A stretch of DNA of 64,000 nucleotides from Caulobacter sp. FWC26 (GCF_002742645.2 NZ_CP033873.1:1-64000); one strand, 5' to 3'; counted from the stretch's first letter, positions 42,402-51,568 are shown. Numbers and translations are program-made. The notes: a model not told the origin generated them from the sequence alone.

Positions 42402-45400
42402 TCATTGACCGTTGGCCACCGCCCGAAGGGTCTCAAGAAGCGACTCCGGAACTCTGAGCGCCACAGCCGGCGTGGCCGCGAGGATCAGGCGGGCATGGTC
42501 GGCGCTGGTCTCGACCTTGGCGGCGGCGGCCAGGATGGCCGGGCCATGCAGCCTTGGATTTTTGAGGGCGAAGGCGCCGCTCTCCACCCGTCTGCGCCAG
42601 AGGTCGGCCGAGGCCTTGCCGATCTGAGGCCCGACCACCTCGATGAAGGCGCTGACCTGGAGCCATTCCTGAACCCTCAGGCAGGCGGCGAGCAGCAGGT
42701 TCTCGTCCGGGAACGGGTCGGGGCCGAACAACACCGACAGCGCCGGAACCAACCCGTGCTCTTCGGCCACGCGGATCTCGAGTTCTCCAGGTCGCAGGGC
42801 CACGAAGGGGGTCAGAACGGCCGTGGCCGGATCGGCGGCCAGGCGTGTTCCCAGGTGCTCAAGGACGTCCCAGCGGCCTTCGGCTGCCGCGCGCATGGCG
42901 AACGAGGTCACCGCCACGCGGCCGGCGATGAACTGCGCCTTTTCCGATAGGTCCAGGACGAACGCCGCCCAAGGCGGCTCGGCGACGATGGCCGTCACCC
43001 GCTCCTCGGCCGCTGTGGGAAGCGCCACCTTGGCGGCGGTGTCTCGGCAATAGGGCGACAAGAGATCCAGGAAGGTCTCCAGATCGACCTGGCCGATGGC
43101 GTAGGACAGCGACTCGCGCAGTTCCATGCCTTCGAAATAGGGAGACACACCGTTCGCGCGGTGCTCGTCCAGGCGCGACTTGGCGCCCAGGTCGACCGCC
43201 AGGACCCGCTCGACCTGGCGCATCTGGTACCAGAGCAGCAGGGGCGTGATCCGGATTCCCGGCCAGGGTGGTGCGGGGATCGGCCCGCTGGCCACGCCAT
43301 GGTCGGGGATATTCTGCGCGACGCCGCAGAGCATGCTCCACACCCACGCGGCCGCGCCGGCTACGCCGCGGAGCCGGTACTGCTTTTCGGGATCTTCGGG
43401 GTCGACTGTCTCGATCAGTTCGACGGCCCGCATGAGGCTCTTGCCCGCCGACACGGCTTGACCGAGGCGCAGCTGGACCACGGCGAGGTCGGCGTGCAGG
43501 GCGCCGGCCATGTCCCGCAAGGTCGGGCCGCGTTCGGCCGTGAGAGCCGCTTCGGAGAAGCGCATGGCAGCCAGCGGCAGGTCTCCGTCCTTGGCAGCGC
43601 CAACCGCCAGATCGCGCAGGATGTGGAAGCGTTCGACGACATCGGCGTCGACGGTCTGGGTCAGCACCTTCTCGAGAATCGGGGCGGCCTGGGCATGGTC
43701 GCCCGAGCGGATCATCAGCTTGGTGCGCTCTCGCTGAAGGCGGGGATGATCGGGGAAGCGTGGCTCGGCCGCGTCGAGAAGCGCCAGGGCCGCCTGAGGC
43801 TGTCTGGCATACTCGGCCAGCAGCACGACCCGGCTGCAGATGCACTCGACCACCAGGTCGGGCGCGTTCCAACTTTCGGCCATCGCCTGCAAGGTTTCGT
43901 AGCGTTCAGCGATCTTGGCCGGCGCGAAGCTCTCCAGATTCGATTCATGCACCCAGGCGGGTTGGACCAGACTGCGAAGGCCCGTGGACGGGTCGGCGAA
44001 GGCGGCCAAATAGTGGGCTCGCACCTGCGGAAGGGCCGTGTCCAGGACCCCAAAAATACCCTCCAACTCGCCGACCGACTCGACGTGGTGGGCGCGCCAT
44101 AGGAACAGCATCTGGGCCTGGTCGTCGACGGGCGGCGTGCGACCGGCTTCGGGCGCATCGGCCACCGCCGTGCCCTCGAACCCTCTCACCAGGTCGAACC
44201 ACTCCGCCACCGGCATTGGGTTGCCGGGTATCATGAGAACCGAATTGATGGCCGCCTTCCGGAACGGAGCGGCCTTGGCCTCCGGAGCGCCTTCCAGCTC
44301 CGCCAGGCAGCGGCGGTAGACCGCGAGAGCTTGAGCCGGCGGGCCGCCGCGCGCACAGAGTTTCAGCTGCGCCATCCGAACGAGCCACGAGACACGCGGT
44401 TTGTCGGGCAGGATCAGCCTGTTGAGGGTCAGGAACCGCAGGCCCAGGAGATGATCGGCGAGGATCCCTTGAGTTTCCCAGTTCGCCATGATCACGGCCG
44501 TCGCCAGGCCGGAAAGGGCTTCAGGGTCTTTGGCGATCAAGGCCGAGATCATCAGCTGGTCCAGCGTGCGCGGATCCAGGGGCCTGCGGCTGACCAGATC
44601 TCGGCTGACCGCGGCGTGAACGGCCAGGAGTTCGGCTCCCGACAGGGCGTTGGCGCCGCTCTGGGCCACCAGCGGCGAGACCCGCATGCGGTCTTGGCCC
44701 CGCCGTTCCACCCAGGGACCCAGCAGGATGTCCAGGGCCTCGCCGGGCAAGCTGATCTCCGGGGCGACGGCGGCGGTGGCCAGGGCAAGGCGACGGTCGA
44801 ACCCGAGGCTGGGCACGGAGAGGCGATAGAGCAAGATCTTGGCGTGATCGGGCAGCTCGCGCACCAGGCGGGCGTGGATGGACGCCCGTTCGGCTTCGAC
44901 GTCGTCGGTCGACGCACCCAGGCCCAGTCGGTCGTTCAGGTCCGCCGCCGGCCACCCCCGGCGCTTGAGGCCCTGGATGCGCGCGGCCACGAACTGGGGC
45001 TGTCCACCGCCGCAATAGAGGTGCGTGGGTGTGGCCCAGAGCTCGGGGGTGCCGCCTTCACGTGCGACATAGGCGGCCACGTCCGCTTCGGTGAAGTATG
45101 GCGCTTCGCGCACCGGATCACCGCCAGGGGCGAGCTGCTGAGCCAGGGTCGGCGGGGGCGGATTGTAGGCCGTCACCACCACACCGCCGTCGGCCAGTTG
45201 TGCTGCGTGCGCCAGACGGCGCAACGCCATGGCCGCGCGCGGGTCGAGGCCCGAGGGCAGGTCGTCGAGAATGAACCCGCCAAAATCAGGATCGAGCGTC
45301 AGGCGCTGGACCCGGCGCAGCCGGTCGGCGACCCGGTTCGACGCGGTCTTGGCGTCGAACTCGACCACCCACCAGCGACCATTGCGGCGGGCCGCCAGTT

Positions 45401-46352
45401 GCAGGGCCAGGCCCGTCTTGCCAAGGCCGCTGGCCCCTGTCAGCCAGAGGACGCCCGTGGCGGCCAGGCGCCGCGACAGGTCCTCGATCAGGTCCGCCCG
45501 CTCGACCACCAAGTCCTCGATGGGCAGCTCGCGCGCATCGATGGCGCCGTGGTCGGGTTCGACGGCCGGCGGCTGGCCCGTGCTCCATTGCGCGAGGGCT
45601 GCGTTGGAGACCCGCGAGGTGCCGGCCAGCTCGAGCAATTCATGGAGTTGGCCCCGGGTCACGGCGCGCTCGCCGTCCTGCGCGGCCAGGCGCATCAGAT
45701 GCAGCACGACCCTGGGAGCGGCGTCGCGGCAGTCGCTGGGCGCAAGGCCAAAGCGCGCCCCGACATCGACCAGGGCTTCGGCGACAATGGTGTCCAGCGC
45801 GTCCAGGCGCGGCTCGCCGCAGGCGAAGCGGATCGGCTTTAGGAGCTTTTCGCGCACCTCTTCGTCGGAGGCCTTGGCCAGAAAATCCAGGAGATCGGGG
45901 TCAAGGTCGAGCGTGGCCAGAAGGCCGCGCAGCGGCGCGAGCGGTGCTTGCGCGGCGGCCTTTCGCCAGTAGTCCAGGCCCGGCGCGCCAAGGCCGAAAG
46001 GCGAACCCTGTTCGACGCCAGGCGGGGATGTCGTCAGGTAGATCATGTCCGTGGCGCGGCCGGGATTGGCCTTGGCCAGGCGCCAGAACCGGCTGAGCAG
46101 CGTGACCACGCCGCTCGATCGCAAGGTCACGGCGCCGGATCCCTCCGTGGACTTGACCTCGGCCCCGCTGAGCGCGTCGGCGGCGACCGTCATGTAGTCG
46201 CCGCCGCGCTCGACATGAAGGGTCGCGTCTGGTCCGAGGCGCGCCCAGGCCTGGGCCGTCGCGTAGAGCTGGTAAACATAGCCGCGAATGGCGTGCATGG
46301 CCTCGCGCGCCAGATCGACTTCGGGAATGCGCACCGGCTCGGGGTCTGCCAC
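42402..46352 (-). CDS. Giant STAND NTPase with N-terminal nuclease-like domain (antiphage candidate)
   Basis: A 1316-residue protein laid out as nuclease-NTPase-repeats. The N-terminal region has GAEVKSTEGSG (Glu65-x-Lys67), a PD-(D/E)xK-type motif. A STAND/NLR-like NTPase follows with Walker A TGASGLGKT (306-313) and Walker B FILDD (360-364). From about residue 560 to the end it is helical and TPR-like (for example AGKSLMRAVELIE), the expected sensor. This resembles Avs-type defence proteins. The GTG at 46352 is preceded by AGAGGA; the frame is open to 46865 but without domain features. Confidence 0.78.
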   Translation of the reverse strand: MADPEPVRIPEVDLAREAMHAIRGYVYQLYATAQAWARLGPDATLHVERGGDYMTVAADALSGAEVKSTEGSGAVTLRSSGVVTLLSRFWRLAKANPGRATDMIYLTTSPPGVEQGSPFGLGAPGLDYWRKAAAQAPLAPLRGLLATLDLDPDLLDFLAKASDEEVREKLLKPIRFACGEPRLDALDTIVAEALVDVGARFGLAPSDCRDAAPRVVLHLMRLAAQDGERAVTRGQLHELLELAGTSRVSNAALAQWSTGQPPAVEPDHGAIDARELPIEDLVVERADLIEDLSRRLAATGVLWLTGASGLGKTGLALQLAARRNGRWWVVEFDAKTASNRVADRLRRVQRLTLDPDFGGFILDDLPSGLDPRAAMALRRLAHAAQLADGGVVVTAYNPPPPTLAQQLAPGGDPVREAPYFTEADVAAYVAREGGTPELWATPTHLYCGGGQPQFVAARIQGLKRRGWPAADLNDRLGLGASTDDVEAERASIHARLVRELPDHAKILLYRLSVPSLGFDRRLALATAAVAPEISLPGEALDILLGPWVERRGQDRMRVSPLVAQSGANALSGAELLAVHAAVSRDLVSRRPLDPRTLDQLMISALIAKDPEALSGLATAVIMANWETQGILADHLLGLRFLTLNRLILPDKPRVSWLVRMAQLKLCARGGPPAQALAVYRRCLAELEGAPEAKAAPFRKAAINSVLMIPGNPMPVAEWFDLVRGFEGTAVADAPEAGRTPPVDDQAQMLFLWRAHHVESVGELEGIFGVLDTALPQVRAHYLAAFADPSTGLRSLVQPAWVHESNLESFAPAKIAERYETLQAMAESWNAPDLVVECICSRVVLLAEYARQPQAALALLDAAEPRFPDHPRLQRERTKLMIRSGDHAQAAPILEKVLTQTVDADVVERFHILRDLAVGAAKDGDLPLAAMRFSEAALTAERGPTLRDMAGALHADLAVVQLRLGQAVSAGKSLMRAVELIETVDPEDPEKQYRLRGVAGAAAWVWSMLCGVAQNIPDHGVASGPIPAPPWPGIRITPLLLWYQMRQVERVLAVDLGAKSRLDEHRANGVSPYFEGMELRESLSYAIGQVDLETFLDLLSPYCRDTAAKVALPTAAEERVTAIVAEPPWAAFVLDLSEKAQFIAGRVAVTSFAMRAAAEGRWDVLEHLGTRLAADPATAVLTPFVALRPGELEIRVAEEHGLVPALSVLFGPDPFPDENLLLAACLRVQEWLQVSAFIEVVGPQIGKASADLWRRRVESGAFALKNPRLHGPAILAAAAKVETSADHARLILAATPAVALRVPESLLETLRAVANGQ

Positions 46353-46584
46353 GCCGTTTCCTCTTCTCAAGCGAGCAAGGCTAGACCGAGTCGCCTTTGC
46401 GGGTCCTTTGGCGGACGCGCGCTTTTCCTGAGCGATCACTTGACGATGCTGGTCCGTCACTCGCGGACGTCGGCTTGCAGTGGCGGGCCAGCTGGGTCGG
46501 GCTTTTAGAGTTGGACTGACCGGGGCGGCCGCCAAGCCCCGAAATCGGCTGACCCGCAGTTGACTCTTCGCGCTGCTGGAATGA

Positions 46585-46599
46585 GAACATTTCACGAAC
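46585..46599 (+). promoter_or_regulatory. LexA SOS box overlapping a promoter
   Basis: GAACATTTCACGAAC is an exact GAAC-N7-GAAC, the alphaproteobacterial LexA site. It overlaps a -10-like element (46583-46588) placed 17 bases after TTGACT (46560-46565), and lies 12 bases before the next start codon. LexA would block this promoter until DNA damage. Confidence 0.65.
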
Positions 46600-46611
46600 A
46601 CGGAGATTGCC

Positions 46612-46920
46612 ATGCCGCCCCCACGCGTTGGACAGCGCGCGACCGCGCACGCCCCTAAACCCGAACGGATCATCAGCCGCATGACCGTCAAGCTGCGGCG
46701 CGTGCGCCAATACGGCGGCGCCGAGCCTGGCCGGACGCTGATGTTCACCTTCGAGGGCGGGACCCGGCGCGCCGAGCGCAGCCTCAATAGCTTCATCGAC
46801 AAGGATCGCGTGCCCGAGTTCGAGGGCGAGGAGGCCTGGTTCGAGGTCGAGGAGGTCAGCGGCAAGCCTTGGGCCTTCTGGCGGGCGGTGAGACGGGTGG
46901 AGCCGCCGGGCGATGCCTGA
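46612..46920 (+). CDS. SOS-box-controlled small protein, unrecognised
   Basis: A 102-residue basic protein with an N-terminal Arg/Pro-rich tail and a beta-rich core (PGRTLMFTFEGG, AWFEVEEVSGKPWAFWRAV). It has CGGAG at 6 bases before the ATG and a LexA-type operator in its promoter. Its stop overlaps the next start by 8 bases, so the two genes are co-transcribed. Family unknown. Damage-induced expression on a plasmid suggests a role in repair, modification or transfer. Confidence 0.6.
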   Translation: MPPPRVGQRATAHAPKPERIISRMTVKLRRVRQYGGAEPGRTLMFTFEGGTRRAERSLNSFIDKDRVPEFEGEEAWFEVEEVSGKPWAFWRAVRRVEPPGDA

Positions 46921-47299
46921 ACTGTCCGACCAGCAGCGGCGCCGGATGACCGAGCTTGACCCTCGGTTCGCCGCGCTGCGCCTGGTCGACGCCCTGGAAC
47001 GGAAGATGGAGATCGTCTTTCGATGCACGGCCTGTGGGACCTCGCGCAGCTGGCGGCGCGACGTCATGCTGGGGCGGGCCCGGCCCTTGTTGGGCCTGAC
47101 CATGGCGCAGATCCAGAAGCGCACCCCCTGCCCGCGCTGCGGCTATCGCATGCCCGCCATGGCGCCCAGCGGCGGCGTGCTCGAGCCAGGGGACTTGGCC
47201 GAGCAGTTCCGCTGGGAGGTGATCACCGCCCTGTCCGAGGCGGGCCTCAATCCCGCCGACTATGGCTATGGCTGGCGGCCGCCGGCGACGCGGGGCTGA
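46913..47299 (+). CDS. Zinc-ribbon-like protein, co-transcribed with the SOS gene
   Basis: A 128-residue protein with two Cys pairs, RCTACGTSRSW (about residues 37-47) and PCPRCGYRMP (about 74-83), which would form a single zinc ribbon. It overlaps the upstream gene by 8 bases. Length and organisation recall small plasmid-encoded zinc-ribbon proteins of unknown role. Confidence 0.62.
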   Translation: MPELSDQQRRRMTELDPRFAALRLVDALERKMEIVFRCTACGTSRSWRRDVMLGRARPLLGLTMAQIQKRTPCPRCGYRMPAMAPSGGVLEPGDLAEQFRWEVITALSEAGLNPADYGYGWRPPATRG

Positions 47300-47423
47300 G
47301 CCGGGATGGGCGAGGAGGGCTTGGGCCGCCGCGACGCTGGGCTCGTGGACGCCGGGCTTGTGGATGGGCAAAGGATCGGGATGATCGGTTGGCCGCCGGG
47401 TCCGGCTCGAACAGGGAGGCGCC

Positions 47424-47693
47424 GTGCTCTTGGACGATCATCGGGATGATCAGCAGGACGAGGCCGAGGCGCTGCTCGCGCGGATCATGATGATCCGGGA
47501 CGACCTGAAGGCTGGCCGGCTGACGTGGGCCCAGGTCGAGGCCTATCGCCGTCTGGGCCGGACGGTCGAGCGGATCACCCGCCAGATGGACGCCGCGCCC
47601 GATCTTGAGACCGCCGACGCGCTCTGGCGGGAGGGGGTGAAGATCATCAGGACCTATCTGGCCGAGCACTTCGCGGCCCCGACCTGCCACTAG
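47424..47693 (+). CDS. Small helical hypothetical protein
   Basis: An 89-residue, acidic, mostly helical protein starting at a GTG (47424), with AGGGAGG 6-10 bases upstream. Repeated amphipathic helices (EAEALLARIMMIRDDLKAG, EAYRRLGRTVERITRQM) suggest a coiled-coil or helical bundle. It is the third co-directional gene after the SOS promoter, with 124 bases between it and the zinc-ribbon gene. Function unknown. Confidence 0.5.
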   Translation: MLLDDHRDDQQDEAEALLARIMMIRDDLKAGRLTWAQVEAYRRLGRTVERITRQMDAAPDLETADALWREGVKIIRTYLAEHFAAPTCH

Positions 47694-47772
47694 GGGCGTG
47701 GATCTGCTCCGGATTGAACGGTGGCGAGGGTTCGGCCAACCTGGCCTTAACAGCACGGTTTCGGAGCGAACG

Positions 47773-48864
47773 GTGGCGGAGACGGCGGCGCGGTACGTGG
47801 TGCGGTTCGACGATGACTTTCCCCTCGCCGACGTCGAGGCGCTCGCGGCCGAACTCATGGCCTCGGGTGTGTTGGCGCCGGGCTTCATCCCGCCGCCGGC
47901 CGGCCTCCTGAAGCCGGAGGCGATCGTCTACGCCAAGGACGAGCAGGGCTACGACACCGTCGTCCTTCCCGACCGTAACCTCGTCTCGCGCATGGCCCGG
48001 GTCGCCGAACAGGGCCACGCCGACCTCAAGGACCAGACAAGCCGCACCGCCCTGGCGTTGATGGCCTATTGCCAGGCGATGAACCTCGATTTCGAGCCGT
48101 CTCTCGCCTACCACGAGCTGGGCGTCGTCAGCGGCAACAGCCGCGCGCGCGAGGAGCTGGGGTGGTTTCGCGCGGCCGATCGCGGCGCGGCGCGCGATTG
48201 GGTGGCTCTGGCGGCGGGGCGCCAGGCGCGCGTCGATCTCGGCGGTCCGACCAAAGCGCCGCCGCACGACTTCGCCAAGGTCCTCGGGCGTTGGCGGCGC
48301 AACTATATCGTGGCGCTTCGAGTGGCCCGCCTCGAGTTATCGCCGCGACCGCCGATCGAGCGGCTCAAGGCGCTGGTCGAATGGATGTACGAGGACTTCA
48401 TCTTCGCCGGTCCCGCCACCCTCTATGCGTCGATGTATTTCGGCCCCCGGGCTGAACGGGGCGGCCTCTTCAAACGCTTGCGGTCGAAAGATCCCGAGGC
48501 GCGTATCGCCGGCGTCCGCAGCGCCGCCTGGGACATGACCCACCTGAGCGACTTCGTTCGTCGGGTCGGCGCCGCCGAGGCCGAGAAGAGGCGCTATGTG
48601 TTCGCCAGCGGCGACCTTGGCCTCGTCCAGATCGCGACCTGTCTGTTTCTCGGGCCAGAACCGGCCGACGGATGGCCGAGCCTGTCTGAGGCCTTCGAGG
48701 CCTGGTGGCTCCCCAAGCAGGCGCAGCAGGCGGCCGCGGTGATCTTCGATTGCATCGATCGCCTTCGAGCCTCGGATCGCCCGCTGCCCAATCCGGCGCC
48801 GGATCTCGTCGGGCGCTTGATCGCGGACGGCGAGGCCTGGCTTCGCGCGGCGCCGGTCGACTAG
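47773..48864 (+). CDS. Unrecognised 363-residue protein
   Basis: A soluble helical protein without a recognised domain. The GTG at 47773 follows GGAG at 6 bases and begins VAETAARYVVRFDDDF; an earlier GTG at 47698 would add 25 residues. Features include PIN-like-looking text near LKPEAIVYAKDEQGYDTVVL and LALMAYCQAMNLDFEPSLAYH, and a C-terminal helical part. The pattern of an early 'DRNLVSRMARV' and acid residues could fit a PIN-type or HEPN-associated fold, but I cannot confirm. It overlaps the next, convergent gene by 4 bases. Confidence 0.6.
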   Translation: MAETAARYVVRFDDDFPLADVEALAAELMASGVLAPGFIPPPAGLLKPEAIVYAKDEQGYDTVVLPDRNLVSRMARVAEQGHADLKDQTSRTALALMAYCQAMNLDFEPSLAYHELGVVSGNSRAREELGWFRAADRGAARDWVALAAGRQARVDLGGPTKAPPHDFAKVLGRWRRNYIVALRVARLELSPRPPIERLKALVEWMYEDFIFAGPATLYASMYFGPRAERGGLFKRLRSKDPEARIAGVRSAAWDMTHLSDFVRRVGAAEAEKRRYVFASGDLGLVQIATCLFLGPEPADGWPSLSEAFEAWWLPKQAQQAAAVIFDCIDRLRASDRPLPNPAPDLVGRLIADGEAWLRAAPVD

Positions 48865-49070
48865 AGGGGCGGCTCGGCCATCAGCGCCGCGTGGACGCGG
48901 CGCGAGAGGTCGTCATAGACCGCGCGGGCGGCAGGCTTTTGCTGGCTCCAGCGGAAGAAGCCGGCCAGGTCTTCGTTGGAGACCGGGACGGTCCACAGCA
49001 CGCGCAGCCAGGCGACGGCCTCATCAAGGGCGTTCTTGTCGGGGCGATCGGTGGGAGCTTGGGTCCGCAT
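48861..49070 (-). CDS. FecR N-terminal (DUF4880)-like mini protein
   Basis: A 69-residue protein resembling only the cytoplasmic, sigma-binding N terminus of FecR: EAVAWLRVLWTVPVSNEDLAGFFRW then KPAARAVYDDLSRR. There is no membrane helix or periplasmic domain. It could be a stand-alone anti-sigma fragment or a remnant of a FecR gene. It is convergent with, and overlaps by 4 bases, the 363-residue gene. No clear ribosome-binding site. Confidence 0.5.
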   Translation of the reverse strand: MRTQAPTDRPDKNALDEAVAWLRVLWTVPVSNEDLAGFFRWSQQKPAARAVYDDLSRRVHAALMAEPPL

Positions 49071-49241
49071 GGTGGCTTCGATCCACGGGGAGGCGACCGC
49101 TGTGCGCGGCGTGGGGTATACGCACCCGCACGATGAGCCCAGGCGGTCGGCGGTTCAAGCCCGTGGAAGGGCCCGTCTTCGGCAGCGCAAGCTCGGCAAC
49201 AGCGGTTGCGGCGCCTAGGGTGAAGCTGACATCGTTTGGGC

Positions 49242-50474
49242 ATGTCGTACTTTGAACCCGAGACTTGGCGCCCCGCGACCCGCCAGGAGTTCCCGGACTA
49301 TCTGGCGGAACGTCGGGCGCCTCGGCGCGACGACGAGCGCTCGGGCGATATCCTCGTCATCCGTAAGACTATTTCCCCCTTCGACCTCTACACCTACCTC
49401 AAGGCGCGATTTGGCGAGCCCAACGGGCTGATGACGCGGCTGGCCAGCGACGATTCCGACAACCTCTTCCACTGGGACTACCTGCTCTACGCTGGCGATC
49501 AGTTGCTGACCTTCACCGGCGCCACGCGCGAGGTGCATGTCAGCGTCGAGCGTCGGCTCGACGACGCCGAATGGCTGGCGTTCATCCGCAGGCTCCGGAC
49601 CGACTTTGGCCGGGTTGGCCAGGACAAGGGCCGGGTGGCGGGCGAGCTGGAGAAATGGAGCGTTTTTCCCAACCGCTTCCTGGCCATCGCCAACCGATGC
49701 GCCGACCTCTTCCATGATCTTTCCGAGGCCCTCCCCAAGCTCCAGCGCGCGTTCGAGCGGGACGACGCCCGCCCCGGCCGGGAGGACTATGCCCGGCAGG
49801 CCGAGCGCCAGGCCGCGCTCGTCGCCAAGATCACCGCCGCGGCGCTGGAGCTGCCCATCCTCACGCCCGTGCTGTTCGAGTGCTTCCTGGGCCTGGTCGT
49901 CGGGCTCCTGGTCCGCCCGGAGGTCAAGGCCGATTTGGGTCGTTTCGACGCTTTCAGCCGGGGGCGGCTCAACGACAAGATCCTGTCGCTGCATGACCAC
50001 TGCCGTGGCTTCGCGCGCGGCCTGTTGCCAGACAATGAGGCCCTGCAGCGCTTCTGGCCCGTGGTCGCCCGCCGCAACGATCTGATCCATGGCAACCTGG
50101 ATCCAGTGCGAGACGCCGTCGAGATCGTCTATTTCGACCGCAAGCGGCCCCTGCACACCAGCGGCGGGGCCGGACACCGGTCCTACTGGGACAGCCTGAT
50201 GGTGCAGTACCGACCTCAGCGGGTGATCGACGACTATCTGGCCATGCACCACGTGATCCACGAAATCCTGGAACACATGGAGCCGCAGGTTCGCGCCACG
50301 ATCACAGCGGTCATGGGCGATACCCAGCCCGGCTGGGACCAGCGCCGCCGAAAGATCGGCTTGCTGTTTCCCGGCCATGTCGTCGGCGCCGTCATGCCGG
50401 GGCTGCGCTACGACAGTGAATTGCGTGCGCCGCGTGGGCGTTCGCGCACGGCTGCGGCGAAGGCGGTGGACTAG
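49242..50474 (+). CDS. Unrecognised protein with a HEPN-like Rx4H motif
   Basis: A 410-residue soluble protein starting MSYFEPETWRP. The N-terminal 120 residues look alpha/beta and the rest is helical. Near residues 280-290 it has ARRNDLIHGNLD, in which R-N-D-L-I-H matches the Rx4-6H motif of HEPN domains, and nearby helices fit. This is the second such protein in the region (the first at 41433). Function unknown; RNase or regulator of the neighbouring MNT/HipBA modules is speculation. Confidence 0.6.
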   Translation: MSYFEPETWRPATRQEFPDYLAERRAPRRDDERSGDILVIRKTISPFDLYTYLKARFGEPNGLMTRLASDDSDNLFHWDYLLYAGDQLLTFTGATREVHVSVERRLDDAEWLAFIRRLRTDFGRVGQDKGRVAGELEKWSVFPNRFLAIANRCADLFHDLSEALPKLQRAFERDDARPGREDYARQAERQAALVAKITAAALELPILTPVLFECFLGLVVGLLVRPEVKADLGRFDAFSRGRLNDKILSLHDHCRGFARGLLPDNEALQRFWPVVARRNDLIHGNLDPVRDAVEIVYFDRKRPLHTSGGAGHRSYWDSLMVQYRPQRVIDDYLAMHHVIHEILEHMEPQVRATITAVMGDTQPGWDQRRRKIGLLFPGHVVGAVMPGLRYDSELRAPRGRSRTAAAKAVD

Positions 50475-50515
50475 ACAGCACGCTGGGCGCGTGGGCGTCC
50501 CGCCTGCGGCGGCCG

Positions 50516-50546
50516 GGCTCTAGGCGGCGGGGCCGCCCCGAGCCCC
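50516..50546. terminator. Hairpin between convergent genes
   Basis: GGGCTC (50516-50521) pairs with GAGCCC (50541-50546) with an inner GGCGGC/GCCGCC-type stem. It lies between the stops of the genes ending at 50474 and 50642, a likely bidirectional terminator. Confidence 0.55.
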
Positions 50547-50641
50547 CTCCCCTCTCCGCCCATGTCGGTTCGGTCCAGGGTCTCGGCCCATGCGGGTTGC
50601 GATCCCTGACGCGGGGCGGTGGAGCGGTTGGGATGGTCCGG

Positions 50642-51568
50642 TCAGGCCGACGCGCCGGCCTCGGCGGTCAGCTGCGTCAGGCGCGCGTCGCAGACGGCGC
50701 GGACCAGATCGATCAGGGCCTCGGCCGTCTGTTTCAGGTCCTCGAGTTCGGCGGCGGTGATCTTGTAGGTCGCCTGATTGTAGCGGGCGTCGACATAGGC
50801 GCGCTTGAGCTTTTCGAACGGCTTGCGCATCGCCCGCGTCTCACGCGGCCAGGCGGCCGTCAGGGATGGGGCCTTGGCCTCGGCCTGGGCGCGCAGGAAT
50901 TTGATGTTGTGCGAGCGCGGCGCGTAGAAGCCGGTCAGCAGCAGCACGGCGATATAGGCCGCTTCGACCGTCTGGTGCAGGTTGAAGGCGGCTTTGTGCG
51001 GATAGTCCTTCAGTTCGCCTTTCGACATCGCGTAGGTGGCGAGATCGAGCGAGGTCTCGATCGTGTCGAACACCTCCTTGTAGTGCCTCTGGCCGAGCGC
51101 CAGGGCCGCTTGCGGCGTCAGGGGCTTCAGCGGGCTGAAGGCGTGGCCGGGGGTCTCATAGAGGACGATCCCCTGCTCGATCACCTCGCGGAAGAAGTAG
51201 AGGCCCGCGTCCAGGCCCTGGTTGATGTCGTCGAGATCGTTGACCAGCAGGTTGACGATCCGGCCGATGGCCGGGTCGTGCAGGATCTTCTGCTCGGTCT
51301 CGAACCAGTAGTCGGCGATGTCGGTCAGCTTCTCGTCGCTGACCACGACCAGGATGTCGAAATCCGACAGGTAGCCGTTCTCGGGTTCGTCGACGAAGTC
51401 GCCGCGCGCATAGCTGCCGAACAGGATGATCTTGTAGATCTTGGCCCCGCGTCGCCAGCCCTGCGTGCCGCCGGCCACGGCCGCCTCGAACCCGCGCAGC
51501 AGGTGGCCGGTGATCGCCTCCAGCTCCTCTTGCTGGCGCTCGGGCAGATGATCGAGATTCGACTTCAT
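50642..51568 (-). CDS. Nucleotidyltransferase of the MNT type fused to a helical HEPN-like domain
   Basis: A 308-residue protein with a minimal nucleotidyltransferase: GSYARGDF (residues 51-58) and SDFDILV (68-74) hold the catalytic Gly-Ser and Asp-x-Asp. The C-terminal half is a helical bundle (about 150-300) like HEPN substrate-binding partners. In many systems MNT and HEPN are separate antitoxin-toxin genes; here one gene holds both halves. It is divergent from hipBA, with the operator cluster between. Antitoxin-like AMPylation or other nucleotide transfer is possible. Confidence 0.8.
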   Translation of the reverse strand: MKSNLDHLPERQQEELEAITGHLLRGFEAAVAGGTQGWRRGAKIYKIILFGSYARGDFVDEPENGYLSDFDILVVVSDEKLTDIADYWFETEQKILHDPAIGRIVNLLVNDLDDINQGLDAGLYFFREVIEQGIVLYETPGHAFSPLKPLTPQAALALGQRHYKEVFDTIETSLDLATYAMSKGELKDYPHKAAFNLHQTVEAAYIAVLLLTGFYAPRSHNIKFLRAQAEAKAPSLTAAWPRETRAMRKPFEKLKRAYVDARYNQATYKITAAELEDLKQTAEALIDLVRAVCDARLTQLTAEAGASA

